Shown here: one piece after another, positions 8,779 to 17,460 of the stretch | How the letters are laid out: each line of letters starts with the position of its first letter | Position numbering within the stretch: position 1 is the stretch's first letter | Source: Saccharicrinis aurantiacus | GTDB taxonomy: Bacteria; Bacteroidota; Bacteroidia; Bacteroidales; Marinilabiliaceae | Direction: 5' to 3' | Assembly (NCBI RefSeq): GCF_001660705.2 | Contig: NZ_LYBV02000008.1 | Span: 1 to 61,580 of the forward strand | DNA length: 61,580 nt | The notes under the pieces: model-generated | Told to the model about the DNA's origin: nothing | Database searches by the model: none | What the model saw: the letters and a program-made list of their open reading frames with translations, nothing else | Program-made: the position numbers and the translations under genes

Positions 8779-9975
8779 ATGAAAAAGTTTTATTTAGGAC
8801 TAGCAGTTGTAGCAACTCTTTTTGCTGCATGTAATGATGATAACAACACAAATGGTGGTGGAGAACCAACAGCAGAAAATGAGTTAATAGGAGAAATTAA
8901 AAATGACTCAATATTAGATGCGTCTGTTGAATACATCCTTAAAGGTACATTACGTATTAGTGATGGAGGTAAATTAACAATTCCTGCAGGTACTACAATA
9001 AAAGCTGAACCAAGCTTCTATAGCTATATTATGGTTGAGCAAGGAGGTAAAATATTTATTAATGGTACGGCAGCAGAACCTGTAACATTAACTTCTAACG
9101 CTGCAGAGCCAAAAGCTGCTGATTGGGGTGGATTACACATCAATGGATATGCTCCAATTTCAGGTGTTACTGAAGGAACAACAAATCGCGCAGAAGTAGA
9201 TGCCAATGTAATATATGGTGGTACTGATGCTAACGATAATTCTGGTTCTATTACTTATATGAAGTTAATGTATACTGGAGCACGTTCATCTGCTGATGTT
9301 GAGCATAATGGTTTAACATTAAATGGTGTTGGTAATGGTACTACTATTGAAAATATTTACATTCCTTACGGTGCTGATGATGCTGTTGAGTGGTTTGGTG
9401 GAACTGTTGATATCAAAAATCTTTTAGTTGTAAATCAAGATGATGATATGTTTGATGTTACTGAAGGTTGGAGTGGTACATTAGAGAATGCTTACGGTAT
9501 CTGGACAAAAGGTTTTCACTCTACAGAGGCTGATCCTCGTGGTATTGAAGCTGATGGAAACATGGATGGAAATGGTCCTGATCATGTAGGTCAATCTGAC
9601 TTTGTTATGAAAAATGTTACAATTATTAATAACTCAGAAACAGAACGTTTCTCTAATACTCCTGATGGTGCAAAAGGTTTACGTGAATTAGTTAAAATTC
9701 GTCGTGGAGCTAAAGCAACTCTTCAAAACATCTTATTAAAGAACGGTGACTGTGATGTATTAATTGATTTTCAAGATGGACGTGGTGATGGTTTAGCTTC
9801 ATCATCGATTACTTATACTGTTGAGGATGTTACTTTTGATGATGATACTTATGGTGAAGATGGCGTAAGAATGCCTGTTGAAGGTGATGCAACTGTTACT
9901 GAAAGTGATTCAAATGCAGGTTGTCCTAATCCACAAGAGTTATTCGAATGGACTGGTTTTACTGAGTGGAACTAA
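8779..9975 (+). CDS. Surface-type lipoprotein with predicted beta-helix fold
   Basis: A 398-residue lipoprotein. The signal is MKKFYLGLAVVATLFAAC with Cys18 followed by NDDNN, an acidic stretch of the kind that favours surface export in Bacteroidota. The body is Gly/Asn/Asp-rich with repeated short beta segments (for example GTLRISDGGKLTIPAGTTI and NGLTLNGVGNGTTIENI), typical of a right-handed parallel beta-helix. No catalytic motif was recognised. Its place directly after the TonB receptor, with the same palindrome upstream, suggests it captures or presents the ligand for that receptor, much as SusD does for SusC. This role is inference. Codon use resembles a well-expressed gene (many GGT, GCT and GAT codons). 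Confidence 0.75.
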   Translation: MKKFYLGLAVVATLFAACNDDNNTNGGGEPTAENELIGEIKNDSILDASVEYILKGTLRISDGGKLTIPAGTTIKAEPSFYSYIMVEQGGKIFINGTAAEPVTLTSNAAEPKAADWGGLHINGYAPISGVTEGTTNRAEVDANVIYGGTDANDNSGSITYMKLMYTGARSSADVEHNGLTLNGVGNGTTIENIYIPYGADDAVEWFGGTVDIKNLLVVNQDDDMFDVTEGWSGTLENAYGIWTKGFHSTEADPRGIEADGNMDGNGPDHVGQSDFVMKNVTIINNSETERFSNTPDGAKGLRELVKIRRGAKATLQNILLKNGDCDVLIDFQDGRGDGLASSSITYTVEDVTFDDDTYGEDGVRMPVEGDATVTESDSNAGCPNPQELFEWTGFTEWN

Positions 9976-9988
9976 ATAATATTGTTTG

Positions 9989-10011
9989 ATAACTTGTTTT
10001 AAACAAGTTAT
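9989..10011. other. Inverted repeat after the lipoprotein gene
   Basis: ATAACTTGTTT and AAACAAGTTAT are perfect 11-bp arms around one base. It is a strong hairpin placed before the main terminator, perhaps protecting the mRNA 3' end or serving as a protein site. Confidence 0.45.
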
Positions 10012-10022
10012 TAAATCTTCAG

Positions 10023-10054
10023 AGAGCAGCCATTTTCCCATGGCTGCTCTTTTT
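10023..10054 (+). terminator. Terminator of the TonB receptor/lipoprotein unit
   Basis: AGAGCAGCCA (10023-10032) pairs perfectly with TGGCTGCTCT (10041-10050) and is followed by TTTT. It ends the plus-strand unit before the convergent permease gene. Confidence 0.9.
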
Positions 10055-10058
10055 AGTT

Positions 10059-11189
10059 TTATTCAAAGTTTTTATCTGAGAATATATCCGCACCTTCTTC
10101 TTCATCAATATCTTTTTGCAGTACAAAACGGTTGTAGTACGAAAACAACAGTGTTGTAAGAGGCAATGCCACTAACATACCAAGAAGCCCAAGTAGGCTA
10201 CCCCATATCGAAAGTGAGAGTAATATTATAGCTGGATGCATTCCGTAAACACGGCCCATTATTTTAGGAACAAGTATGGTTTCTTGTATAATTTGTACAA
10301 TTGCCATAACAATTGCTGCTGCCAATAATATCTGCCAAAAACTCTGATTCGATTCCATGGCCTTTAGTAAAGCAAGAAGCATTACAGGAAAAAATCCAAC
10401 TACTTGTAAATAGGGCACAATATTTAAGGCCCCAATAAAAAGACCTATCATAACAGCCAATGGTAAGCCAATAATTTTAAAACCTATTGCTAGCAGTATT
10501 CCTACAATTAAAGCAACTAAACCTTGGGCTCTAAAGTAAATATTCATTGCCGATGATAGATCATCAAACACGTGCTGTACTGATTTTCTATAAGTAGGCG
10601 GTATAAGATTCACCCATCCTTTTGATATTTTAGAGAAGTCGATTAGTAGAAATACCAAATAAACCAATACAATTAATGCACTGATTACGCTAACCGCAAA
10701 GTTTATCGATCCTGAAAAAATATTCCAAGCTTGGCCAAATATCTTTTTTAGAGAGCCTGCTATATTTTGAGGGTTGAGAATATCAGAAAAATCCGTTTGG
10801 TTGATATAAACCGAAATCCAATCAATTACCTCCTGTGGTAATATCTTATCTACCCCACCTACCTGAAGATAGTTGCGTATTAGAAATACCATTCGGGTCA
10901 TTTCATTAATAAACTGCGGGACCAGCAAAATAACCAATAAATAAATGGTACCTAGAACTATGATTAATGAAGCAAGTACAGATAAACCACGTGACTTAAA
11001 CCGGGCTTTCTTTTGCAGGAAATTCACAAGAGGGTTCATTAAATATGCCAATAATACAGCAATTAAAAAGGGAATGAGTACACTACTTAATCGTTGTAAT
11101 AAATAATAGATTATAAAGAAAACTGCTACAGACAGTACCATTCTAACTACCCTGTCGAATGTATATGGTTTATGTGAATTGTTACTCAT
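10059..11189 (-). CDS. AI-2E family (PerM/UPF0118) membrane permease
   Basis: A 376-residue polytopic inner-membrane protein. Hydrophobic segments occur at about residues 12-50 (two helices), 60-85, 150-180 and 215-345. The order is typical of the family: an N-terminal helix pair, a soluble middle part (about 90-150) and a C-terminal bundle with GLPLAVMIGLFIGALNIVPY and GRVYGMHPAIILLSL. Characterised members include the proposed AI-2 exporter TqsA and Na+/H+ antiporters, so the substrate cannot be assigned from sequence. It is convergent with the lipoprotein unit, and the next gene upstream diverges from it. The acidic tail (DEEEGAD) is cytoplasmic. Confidence 0.9.
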   Translation of the reverse strand: MSNNSHKPYTFDRVVRMVLSVAVFFIIYYLLQRLSSVLIPFLIAVLLAYLMNPLVNFLQKKARFKSRGLSVLASLIIVLGTIYLLVILLVPQFINEMTRMVFLIRNYLQVGGVDKILPQEVIDWISVYINQTDFSDILNPQNIAGSLKKIFGQAWNIFSGSINFAVSVISALIVLVYLVFLLIDFSKISKGWVNLIPPTYRKSVQHVFDDLSSAMNIYFRAQGLVALIVGILLAIGFKIIGLPLAVMIGLFIGALNIVPYLQVVGFFPVMLLALLKAMESNQSFWQILLAAAIVMAIVQIIQETILVPKIMGRVYGMHPAIILLSLSIWGSLLGLLGMLVALPLTTLLFSYYNRFVLQKDIDEEEGADIFSDKNFE

Positions 11190-11424
11190 GTTGTTATTTG
11201 AATTTAGATTTGCTTGGAAAGATAATTATTATGTAGTGACATAAAAAATAAATACTAAGATTGTACGTTAGCTCTAATGTAGTAAATACTAGATAAATGT
11301 TATAAGTTGTAAAAAAATGTTATTTTTGTGAAATTAATTTATAGGCAACTTACTAGCTTTTATTTTATTGATAAATAGTTGAACTAAAACATAAATTAGA
11401 TAGATGAAATATTATGTGAAATTA

Positions 11425-11432
11425 TACTTTTG
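11425..11432 (+). promoter_or_regulatory. -7 promoter element of the 11459 gene
   Basis: TACTTTTG fits TAnnTTTG, 26 nt before the start codon. No clear -33 element was seen. Confidence 0.4.
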
Positions 11433-11458
11433 CATTAATATTCAAAACTAAGCAGATT

Positions 11459-12889
11459 ATGACTCGAATAATTAAGTATCTATTCATATTAACAGTCTTT
11501 GTAGCCGGTTTCTCTTGTGAAAGGGAGTATTCGTACAATACAGGAGCTAAGGCTTTTGAGTTTTCGGTAGATACATTAATGTTTGATACCGTTTTTTCTG
11601 AGATTGGCTCAGCAACTCTTAATTTTAAGATTTATAATCCACACCCAGAAGATTTTATTATCGATAAGATAGAATTAGCCGGAGGTGATGTAAGTGAGTT
11701 TAGACTAAATATTAATGGTTTTGCAGATAATAAAGTTGAGAATTTACGAATAAATGCAAACGACAGTCTTTATGTTTTTGTGGATGTAACTATAAAACCT
11801 GATGAAACTAATAACCCTTTTGTAGTTAACGATTCTATAGTTGTTGTTTCAGGAGCATTGAATCAGCAAGTGCAACTATTAGCATATGGTCAGAATGTAG
11901 AGGTGTTAAAGAAGCATCATATAACAGAGTCAACCACTTTTACCAATGAGAAACCTTATTTGATTTTTGATTATGCGGTGGTTGATGAGAATGTAAACCT
12001 TACCATAGAATCAGGAACAAGTATTCACCTTCATAATGATGCTAGTTTAATTGTATTTGGTTCCATGCAAGTTGATGGTACTTTTGAAGAACCCGTATTA
12101 TTTCAAGGACACCGATTAGAGGAATTTTATAAAGAGACCCCGGGCCAATGGAATAAAATCCATTTTATGCCGGGAAGTAAAGACAACTCAATCAATTTTG
12201 CTGAAGTAAAGAATAGCATAATGGGAATAGTTGTTGATTCAGTAGGTTTAGGCAACGATCAGCCATTTGCAATTGATAATACCTTGATCGATCATGCCAG
12301 TAAATATGGTTTAATTGCTCAAAACTCAAATATTACGGCTTCTAACTTGGTAATTGGTCATTGTGGAATTCATTCTTTGGCCTTAACATTTGGTGGAACT
12401 TATAACTTCTACCACAGTACTATTGCCAATTACTTTTCTCTTCGAAATTTCTTTAGAAATACACCTGCGCTTCTACTAAATAACTATTTCATTGACGATG
12501 ATGAAACAGAAATCATAAACCCATTGTTGGAGGCCAATTTTTATAATTCCATTATATACGGAAACAATACAAACGAAATTGGTTTAGATTTTAAAGAGTA
12601 TGGAGGTGATAATGCCAGTGCCTACAATTATTATTTTGAAAGTAGTGCCATTAAATCAGGAAGTACCGACATATCCAATGAAGAACATTTTAAGGATGTG
12701 ATTGCGAACACGAACCCAAGTTTTATAGATGCTTCCGATTATAATTACCAACTAGATACATTGTCGATATGTAAGGATGCTGCCAATGTTGAAATTTCTG
12801 AAAATTACCCAACAGATATACTTAATACAAGCCGCCTAAATGACCAAGGACCTGATATGGGAGCTTACGAAAGAATTGAGGAGAATTAG
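11459..12889 (+). CDS. Conserved-type lipoprotein with beta-helix region
   Basis: A 476-residue lipoprotein: signal MTRIIKYLFILTVFVAGFSC with Cys20 followed by EREY. Residues about 35-145 look like an Ig-like (choice-of-anchor type) domain (DTVFSEIGSATLNFKIYNP). Residues about 155-420 have the short strand-turn pattern of a parallel beta-helix (SGTSIHLHNDASLIVFGSMQ; LNNYF; NSIIYGNN). The C-terminus ends in DQGPDMGAYE, a common ending of such helix proteins. No enzymatic residues were recognised. The next gene overlaps its 3' end, so the two are probably translated from one mRNA and may work together at the cell envelope. Confidence 0.75.
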   Translation: MTRIIKYLFILTVFVAGFSCEREYSYNTGAKAFEFSVDTLMFDTVFSEIGSATLNFKIYNPHPEDFIIDKIELAGGDVSEFRLNINGFADNKVENLRINANDSLYVFVDVTIKPDETNNPFVVNDSIVVVSGALNQQVQLLAYGQNVEVLKKHHITESTTFTNEKPYLIFDYAVVDENVNLTIESGTSIHLHNDASLIVFGSMQVDGTFEEPVLFQGHRLEEFYKETPGQWNKIHFMPGSKDNSINFAEVKNSIMGIVVDSVGLGNDQPFAIDNTLIDHASKYGLIAQNSNITASNLVIGHCGIHSLALTFGGTYNFYHSTIANYFSLRNFFRNTPALLLNNYFIDDDETEIINPLLEANFYNSIIYGNNTNEIGLDFKEYGGDNASAYNYYFESSAIKSGSTDISNEEHFKDVIANTNPSFIDASDYNYQLDTLSICKDAANVEISENYPTDILNTSRLNDQGPDMGAYERIEEN

Positions 12890-13835
12890 ATGCATTTTCA
12901 TATTCGTAGCTCTTTTTATATGCAATAATGGTTTATTACTGCATTCGCAGCAACGAAATATATTATTTTACAACGTTGAAAATCTTTTCGATGTTAAGAA
13001 TGATTCTTTAAAGCAAGATGATGAGTTTTTACCCAATGGCATTCGTCATTGGAGCTTTTCAAAGTACCAGCAGAAACTTTTTAATATAGCTCAAGTAATT
13101 TTTGAATCGGATGGTTTTAATTTGCCAATGCTTGTTGGTATGTGTGAGGTGGAGAATAAAGAAGTATTAAACGACTTGATATTTAAAACGGGTCTATCAA
13201 ATGTAAATTACTTTCCTATACATATTGAATCGCCTGATTTACGGGGTATTGATGTTGCTTTATTGTATAAAAAGGATTTGTTTACCATTGATTCTGTTGA
13301 AGCCATTCCTGTTGTTTTTGAAGCGCCTGCCCGTCCAACAAGAGATATATTACATGTTTTTGGTGTAACTAATGATTCCATAGGTTTGCATATTTATATA
13401 AATCATTGGCCTAGCAGATATGGCGGAGTAATGCAGACACATCAAAAAAGAATTAAGGCGGCAAATGTTTTGGCTCAGTCAATTCAGCAAGTTTATAAAA
13501 AGGATGCGGATGCTAAGTTTGTAGTTATGGGCGACTTTAATGATAATCCGGATGACCAAAGCTTAAAGGACTTGGTGCAAAAAGCAGAACTAGTTAATTT
13601 AAGTTCAAGTAAAAATGGCAGCATAAAACATAAGCATGCATGGTATTTATTCGATCAGTTTTTGGTGTCCGAAAATCTACAATCGAAAAGTAGCTTTAGG
13701 ATAATTGATTTTCCCTATTTACTTGAGAAGGATGAAACAAATTCGGGCTTTAAACCCAAGCGAACTTACTTGGGTTATAAGTATCATGGTGGCTATAGCG
13801 ATCACTTACCCATCATGCTTAGTTTAGATTTCTAA
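12876..13835 (+). CDS. Exported endonuclease/exonuclease/phosphatase family protein
   Basis: A member of the EEP superfamily (DNase I-like phosphodiesterases and phosphatases). Motifs seen: FYNVENLFD near the N-terminus, MCEVENKEV (metal-binding Glu), HIYINHWPSRYGG, VVMGDFNDNP (catalytic Asp and Asn) and YSDHLPIML (catalytic Asp-His). I chose the TTG at 12876 because it gives MRRIRCIFIFVALFIC, a good signal peptide. The in-frame ATG at 12840 would add 12 residues encoded inside the conserved end of the upstream gene. The gene overlaps the preceding lipoprotein by 14 nt, so coupled translation is likely. The substrate may be nucleic acid or a phosphorylated small molecule. It overlaps the convergent SpoU gene by 12 nt at the 3' end. 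Confidence 0.8.
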   Translation: MRRIRCIFIFVALFICNNGLLLHSQQRNILFYNVENLFDVKNDSLKQDDEFLPNGIRHWSFSKYQQKLFNIAQVIFESDGFNLPMLVGMCEVENKEVLNDLIFKTGLSNVNYFPIHIESPDLRGIDVALLYKKDLFTIDSVEAIPVVFEAPARPTRDILHVFGVTNDSIGLHIYINHWPSRYGGVMQTHQKRIKAANVLAQSIQQVYKKDADAKFVVMGDFNDNPDDQSLKDLVQKAELVNLSSSKNGSIKHKHAWYLFDQFLVSENLQSKSSFRIIDFPYLLEKDETNSGFKPKRTYLGYKYHGGYSDHLPIMLSLDF

Positions 13836-14342
13836 TACATTTTGTGAGCTCCAAGCATAAAGGCTTGCGCAACATGCCTGTGTAACGTTCATCGATTTTA
13901 TAACTCCAGGCATGGGAATATGATAAAATGACTCGCACATATTAAGAAGCGTTTCAGACATGCCATATACTTCGTTACCCAAAACCAGGGCCATTTTATT
14001 AGGCAAGGCAGAAGAGTGCATACTATGAGAGTCTTTAGTGGTTTCTATTCCAACAACAGTGTAATCGTCAGGAAGGTGTGTTTTAATTTCGTGTGTGCTA
14101 CAAAACAGCCAGTCTACCTGACCATATGCTGCTCCAGCTATTTTCTTTATTTTACTGAGGCGTACTTCACTATCCTCTTTAATTAAAAGAACCTTAGCGC
14201 AAGCAAAATTTGCGGCTAAGCGAATGATATGCCCCATGTTTTCTGGGGTTCTGAATTGGTCTGCAATAATTATAGGATAGGCGCTACCTTCCTTTAATTT
14301 GTAGTCTATTTCAGAAAATAATTCCCCAGATTTAGTATTCAT
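13824..14342 (-). CDS. SpoU/TrmH-family RNA methyltransferase
   Basis: A 172-residue SPOUT enzyme that would transfer methyl from S-adenosylmethionine to a ribose 2'-O in tRNA or rRNA. The three SpoU motifs are visible: FRTPENMGHIIRLAANF (motif 1), ALVLGNEVYGMSE (motif 2) and IPMPGVIKSMNVTQACCASLY (motif 3), which form the trefoil knot. There is no N-terminal substrate-binding domain, so it is a minimal form. It starts 1 nt after the stop of the tRNA nucleotidyltransferase gene and is almost certainly co-transcribed with it, which fits a tRNA target. The exact position modified is unknown. Confidence 0.85.
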   Translation of the reverse strand: MNTKSGELFSEIDYKLKEGSAYPIIIADQFRTPENMGHIIRLAANFACAKVLLIKEDSEVRLSKIKKIAGAAYGQVDWLFCSTHEIKTHLPDDYTVVGIETTKDSHSMHSSALPNKMALVLGNEVYGMSETLLNMCESFYHIPMPGVIKSMNVTQACCASLYAWSSQNVLEI

Positions 14343-14343
14343 C

Positions 14344-15768
14344 CTAGTTTTTCTTCAAAGTTAAGCCTAGTTCCTGACCTTTTACTTTCATCAATTCATA
14401 GGCTTGTTCAAAATTGTTTTCGATGTCACCATCTAAAATAGCATCCTTAATGGCTGTTTTTATATCCCCAATCTCTCTACATGGAGTTATATCAAAAGCT
14501 TCCATGATGTCCTCACCACTAACCGGAGGCTGAAAGTTTCTTACTTTATCCTTTTCCTCTATTTCCTTAAGTTTACGACGCACCACTTTAAAGTTTCGCA
14601 TGTATCGCTTTACTTTTTCTTCGTTTTTAGAGGTAATATCTGCTTCGCAAAGTGTCATTAATGATTCTATATCATCGCCCGCATCAAACAATAATCGTCG
14701 AACCGCCGAGTCGCTTACAATATCTTCAGATAAAACAATAGGGCGCATATGTAGGAAAACCATTTTTTGCACAAACTTCATTTTATCATTCATCGGGAAT
14801 TTCATCCTTTTGAATATTTGCGGCACCATTTTTTGTCCGATGTGATTGTGGGCATGAAATGTCCAACCTAATTTTTTATCAAAGCGCTTGGTGGCAGGTT
14901 TAGCAATATCGTGAAATATAGCCGACCATCGCAACCAAACATCATCTGTGTTGGGTACAATTCTATCAAGCACTTCAAGCGTATGGTAAAAATTATCCTT
15001 ATGTCTTTTGCCATTCACTTCATCAACGCCTTTCATGGCCGCAAATTCAGGCAAAATTTTCACAAGTAAACCCGTTATATCAAGAAGCTTAAAGCCCATT
15101 GAAGGCTTATCGGCCATAATCATCTTGTTCAACTCATCAACAATACGCTCTTTCGAGATAATATCAATGCGTTCAACATTATTTTTAATTCCTGCAAAAG
15201 TGTTCTCTTCAATTTTAAACCCGAAACGCGTAGCAAATCTAATGGCACGCAACATTCTTAAGGGATCATCAGAGAATGTTATTTCCGGATCAAGAGGCGT
15301 TCTAATAATACCATTTTCTAAATCCTCCATTCCATTAAATGGATCAACAAGCTCGCCGTAATTATCTTTGTTTAAGCTTAGCGCCAGGGCATTGATTGTG
15401 AAATCTCGTCTGTTCTGATCATCCTCAAGGGTGCCATCTTCAACAATAGGGTTTCTTGATTCGCGTTGATAAGATTCCTTACGCGCACCAACAAATTCAA
15501 CCTCAACATCTCGGTATTTAAACATCGCAGTTCCATAATTTCGGAATACCGAAACTTTTACACCACCTAGTTTTTTGGCCACTTTTTCAGCCATTTCAAT
15601 ACCACTGCCTAGCACAACAATATCAATATCTTTGGATGGTTTATCAAGGTATATGTCACGCACATAGCCGCCTATAACATAGGTTTCTATTTTCTCGAAT
15701 TGAGCAACACTTGCAATGGCTTTAAAAACAGTGCCATCTATATATTTTTTTACATTAATATCTGCCAT
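14344..15768 (-). CDS. cca: CCA tRNA nucleotidyltransferase with HD domain
   Basis: A 474-residue class II nucleotidyltransferase of the poly(A) polymerase/CCA-adding type. The head domain has GGYVRDIYL and the metal-binding DIDIVVLG, then the neck with [11 protein letters not shown] and [20 protein letters not shown]-terminal HD phosphohydrolase domain carries [11 protein letters not shown]. It should add or repair the 3' CCA of tRNAs. The one tRNA gene in the window does not encode CCA, so such an enzyme is needed. It is first in a two-gene minus-strand operon with the SpoU methyltransferase. Poly(A) polymerase activity cannot be excluded by eye. Confidence 0.92.
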   Translation of the reverse strand: MADINVKKYIDGTVFKAIASVAQFEKIETYVIGGYVRDIYLDKPSKDIDIVVLGSGIEMAEKVAKKLGGVKVSVFRNYGTAMFKYRDVEVEFVGARKESYQRESRNPIVEDGTLEDDQNRRDFTINALALSLNKDNYGELVDPFNGMEDLENGIIRTPLDPEITFSDDPLRMLRAIRFATRFGFKIEENTFAGIKNNVERIDIISKERIVDELNKMIMADKPSMGFKLLDITGLLVKILPEFAAMKGVDEVNGKRHKDNFYHTLEVLDRIVPNTDDVWLRWSAIFHDIAKPATKRFDKKLGWTFHAHNHIGQKMVPQIFKRMKFPMNDKMKFVQKMVFLHMRPIVLSEDIVSDSAVRRLLFDAGDDIESLMTLCEADITSKNEEKVKRYMRNFKVVRRKLKEIEEKDKVRNFQPPVSGEDIMEAFDITPCREIGDIKTAIKDAILDGDIENNFEQAYELMKVKGQELGLTLKKN

Positions 15769-15915
15769 AATGTGAAATTAGGATGACAAAATTACAACTT
15801 TATTATGGCTTTGAGCATAAAAATGTAGTAATTTGACTTTGGTACAGTTATTGACATCTAGATATTGAGATTATTAGATATTTAATTTGTAACATTATTA
15901 TTAAAAAATATAATT

Positions 15916-16275
15916 ATGGTAGAGCATTTAACTAAGGAAACATTTAAAACTAAAGTTTTTGACTTTGAGGCAAGTAAAGAGTGGAATTTTTCGGGAGACA
16001 AGCCAGCCATTATCGACTTTTACGCAGATTGGTGTGGGCCTTGTAAAGCAGTGGCGCCTGTTTTAGATGAATTGGCTACCGAATTTTCAGGTAAAGTGGA
16101 TATTTATAAAGTAGATACTGAAGCTCAAAAAGAGTTAGCGGGTATGTTTGGCATACAAAGCATCCCATCAATATTATTTGTACCAAGTGAAGGGCAGCCA
16201 CAAATGGCACAAGGTGCATTGCCAAAAGAAAGCTTTATAAAAGCGATTAACGACGTGTTAAAGGTTTCATTATAA
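15916..16275 (+). CDS. Thioredoxin, cytoplasmic
   Basis: A 119-residue thioredoxin with the redox-active WCGPC (in FYADWCGPCKAVAPVLDEL, about residues 35-53) and the cis-Pro loop GIQSIPSILF. It has no signal peptide. About 16 residues longer than classical thioredoxin at the N-terminus, it begins with a KETFKTKVFDFEASKEWNF segment that is repeated in the next gene, so the two are tandem duplicates. It probably reduces cytoplasmic disulfides. It is followed after 15 nt by the exported copy. Confidence 0.93.
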   Translation: MVEHLTKETFKTKVFDFEASKEWNFSGDKPAIIDFYADWCGPCKAVAPVLDELATEFSGKVDIYKVDTEAQKELAGMFGIQSIPSILFVPSEGQPQMAQGALPKESFIKAINDVLKVSL

Positions 16276-16290
16276 TTGAAAATTAGTATT

Positions 16291-16734
16291 ATGAAGAAGG
16301 TACTATTTATATTTTCTGCTATTCTATTTTCTGCAACTGTTATGTTTGCAGCCAATGGAGAAGGAGAGAAGGAAGGTGTTATTTACTTGAATAAAGAATC
16401 TTTTAAAACCGAAGTATTCAATTACGAAACCCAAAAGGAGTGGAGTTACAATGGTGATGTACCAGCTATACTTGATTTTTACGCAGACTGGTGCGGACCC
16501 TGCAAAATGTTAGCGCCAATTTTGGATGAGTTGCAAAAAGAATACAAGGGTAAGATTCAGGTTTTTAAGGTAGATACTCAGAAAGAGAAAGAGTTAGCAG
16601 CTGTTTTCGGAATTAAAAGTTTACCAACCATTGTGTTTATTCCTACAAATGGAGAACCACAGGCTGCCATGGGTTTTAGAGATAAAGCAGGTATGGAAAA
16701 AATGATTTCAGAGATTCTTAAAGTTGAAAAGTAG
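16291..16734 (+). CDS. Thioredoxin with signal peptide, periplasmic
   Basis: A 147-residue paralogue of the preceding thioredoxin. The N-terminus MKKVLFIFSAILFSATVMFA is a signal peptide, after which the same KESFKTEVFNYETQKEW segment and WCGPCKMLAPILDEL appear, with the cis-Pro loop GIKSLPTIVF. The ATG at 16291 is preferred over the in-frame TTG at 16276 because it starts the signal peptide. The protein should act in the periplasm as a disulfide reductase or exchange partner. A terminator follows at 16766. Confidence 0.92.
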   Translation: MKKVLFIFSAILFSATVMFAANGEGEKEGVIYLNKESFKTEVFNYETQKEWSYNGDVPAILDFYADWCGPCKMLAPILDELQKEYKGKIQVFKVDTQKEKELAAVFGIKSLPTIVFIPTNGEPQAAMGFRDKAGMEKMISEILKVEK

Positions 16735-16765
16735 CATTAGAGCTCACAACTTCAATATATAAACG

Positions 16766-16799
16766 AAGGATAATCCTATTAAAGGCTTATCCTTTTTTT
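16766..16799 (+). terminator. Terminator of the thioredoxin pair
   Basis: AAGGATAA (16766-16773) pairs with TTATCCTT (16787-16794), followed by a T run. Confidence 0.8.
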
Positions 16800-16828
16800 G
16801 TATTATTGATGCTGAAAACTAACAAAGC

Positions 16829-17443
16829 ATGAAGCTAATTGTAATCACAAATCCAGATGAAACTGAAAATGAAGCAGCTCTTATTAGCGCTATTATTGAG
16901 AGCAAACTAGCTAATATTCACTTCCGAAAGCCCTCGTTTTCTGAAGAAGAGGCCGAAGCTTACCTTCTACAATTTCCCTTGGGTATTCGAGAAAACATTG
17001 TAACCCACACCCATCCTCAATTAACAGAGAAGTTGCAATTAAAAGGCGTTCACTTTACAGGAAATACCAAGCATACCATTGCGCATTATGATGCCATTGA
17101 TTGTTCAAAAAGTATATCTACGCACAGTTACGATGAAATTACGGAATGCCATACATCGTTTAATTATTATTTTCTGAGCCCCATATTTCAAAGTATCTCA
17201 AAGCAAGGATACGGCGGAAATGCTTTTGATAAGCTTGAGTTGGCAGCTTTTCTGAGTAATCACAAAGAGAAATCAATTATTGCCTTAGGTGGTATCGATA
17301 TGCAGCATATTGCAGCATGCAAAAGCTTGGGTTTTGCTGGTGTGGCAGTCCTAGGCTCAGTATGGCAGCTTTATCAGAAAACTCAAAGTATAAACGAGGT
17401 ATTAGCTTATTTGAAAAAGCTACGGTCTGCGTGGGAACAATAA
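16829..17443 (+). CDS. Divergent ThiE/TenI-family protein
   Basis: A 204-residue TIM-barrel protein of the thiamine phosphate synthase/TenI group. Family landmarks: NIHFRKPSFSEEE (equivalent of the QLR-K motif), GVHFTG, YYFLSPIFQSISKQGYGG (phosphate loop) and IIALGGI near the end. The IVNDH motif that binds the pyrimidine diphosphate in ThiE is replaced by VTHTHPQL, and VHLGKND by VHFTGNT. It may be a TenI-like accessory protein rather than a second synthase. A canonical ThiE lies 0.4 kb downstream. Which reaction it performs is open. Confidence 0.8.
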   Translation: MKLIVITNPDETENEAALISAIIESKLANIHFRKPSFSEEEAEAYLLQFPLGIRENIVTHTHPQLTEKLQLKGVHFTGNTKHTIAHYDAIDCSKSISTHSYDEITECHTSFNYYFLSPIFQSISKQGYGGNAFDKLELAAFLSNHKEKSIIALGGIDMQHIAACKSLGFAGVAVLGSVWQLYQKTQSINEVLAYLKKLRSAWEQ

Positions 17444-17460
17444 TATAGTACTGATAAATT

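Noticed and set aside
15008-15361. 117-codon open frame antisense to cca
   Set aside because: It is a shadow of the cca reading frame with no recognisable motif.
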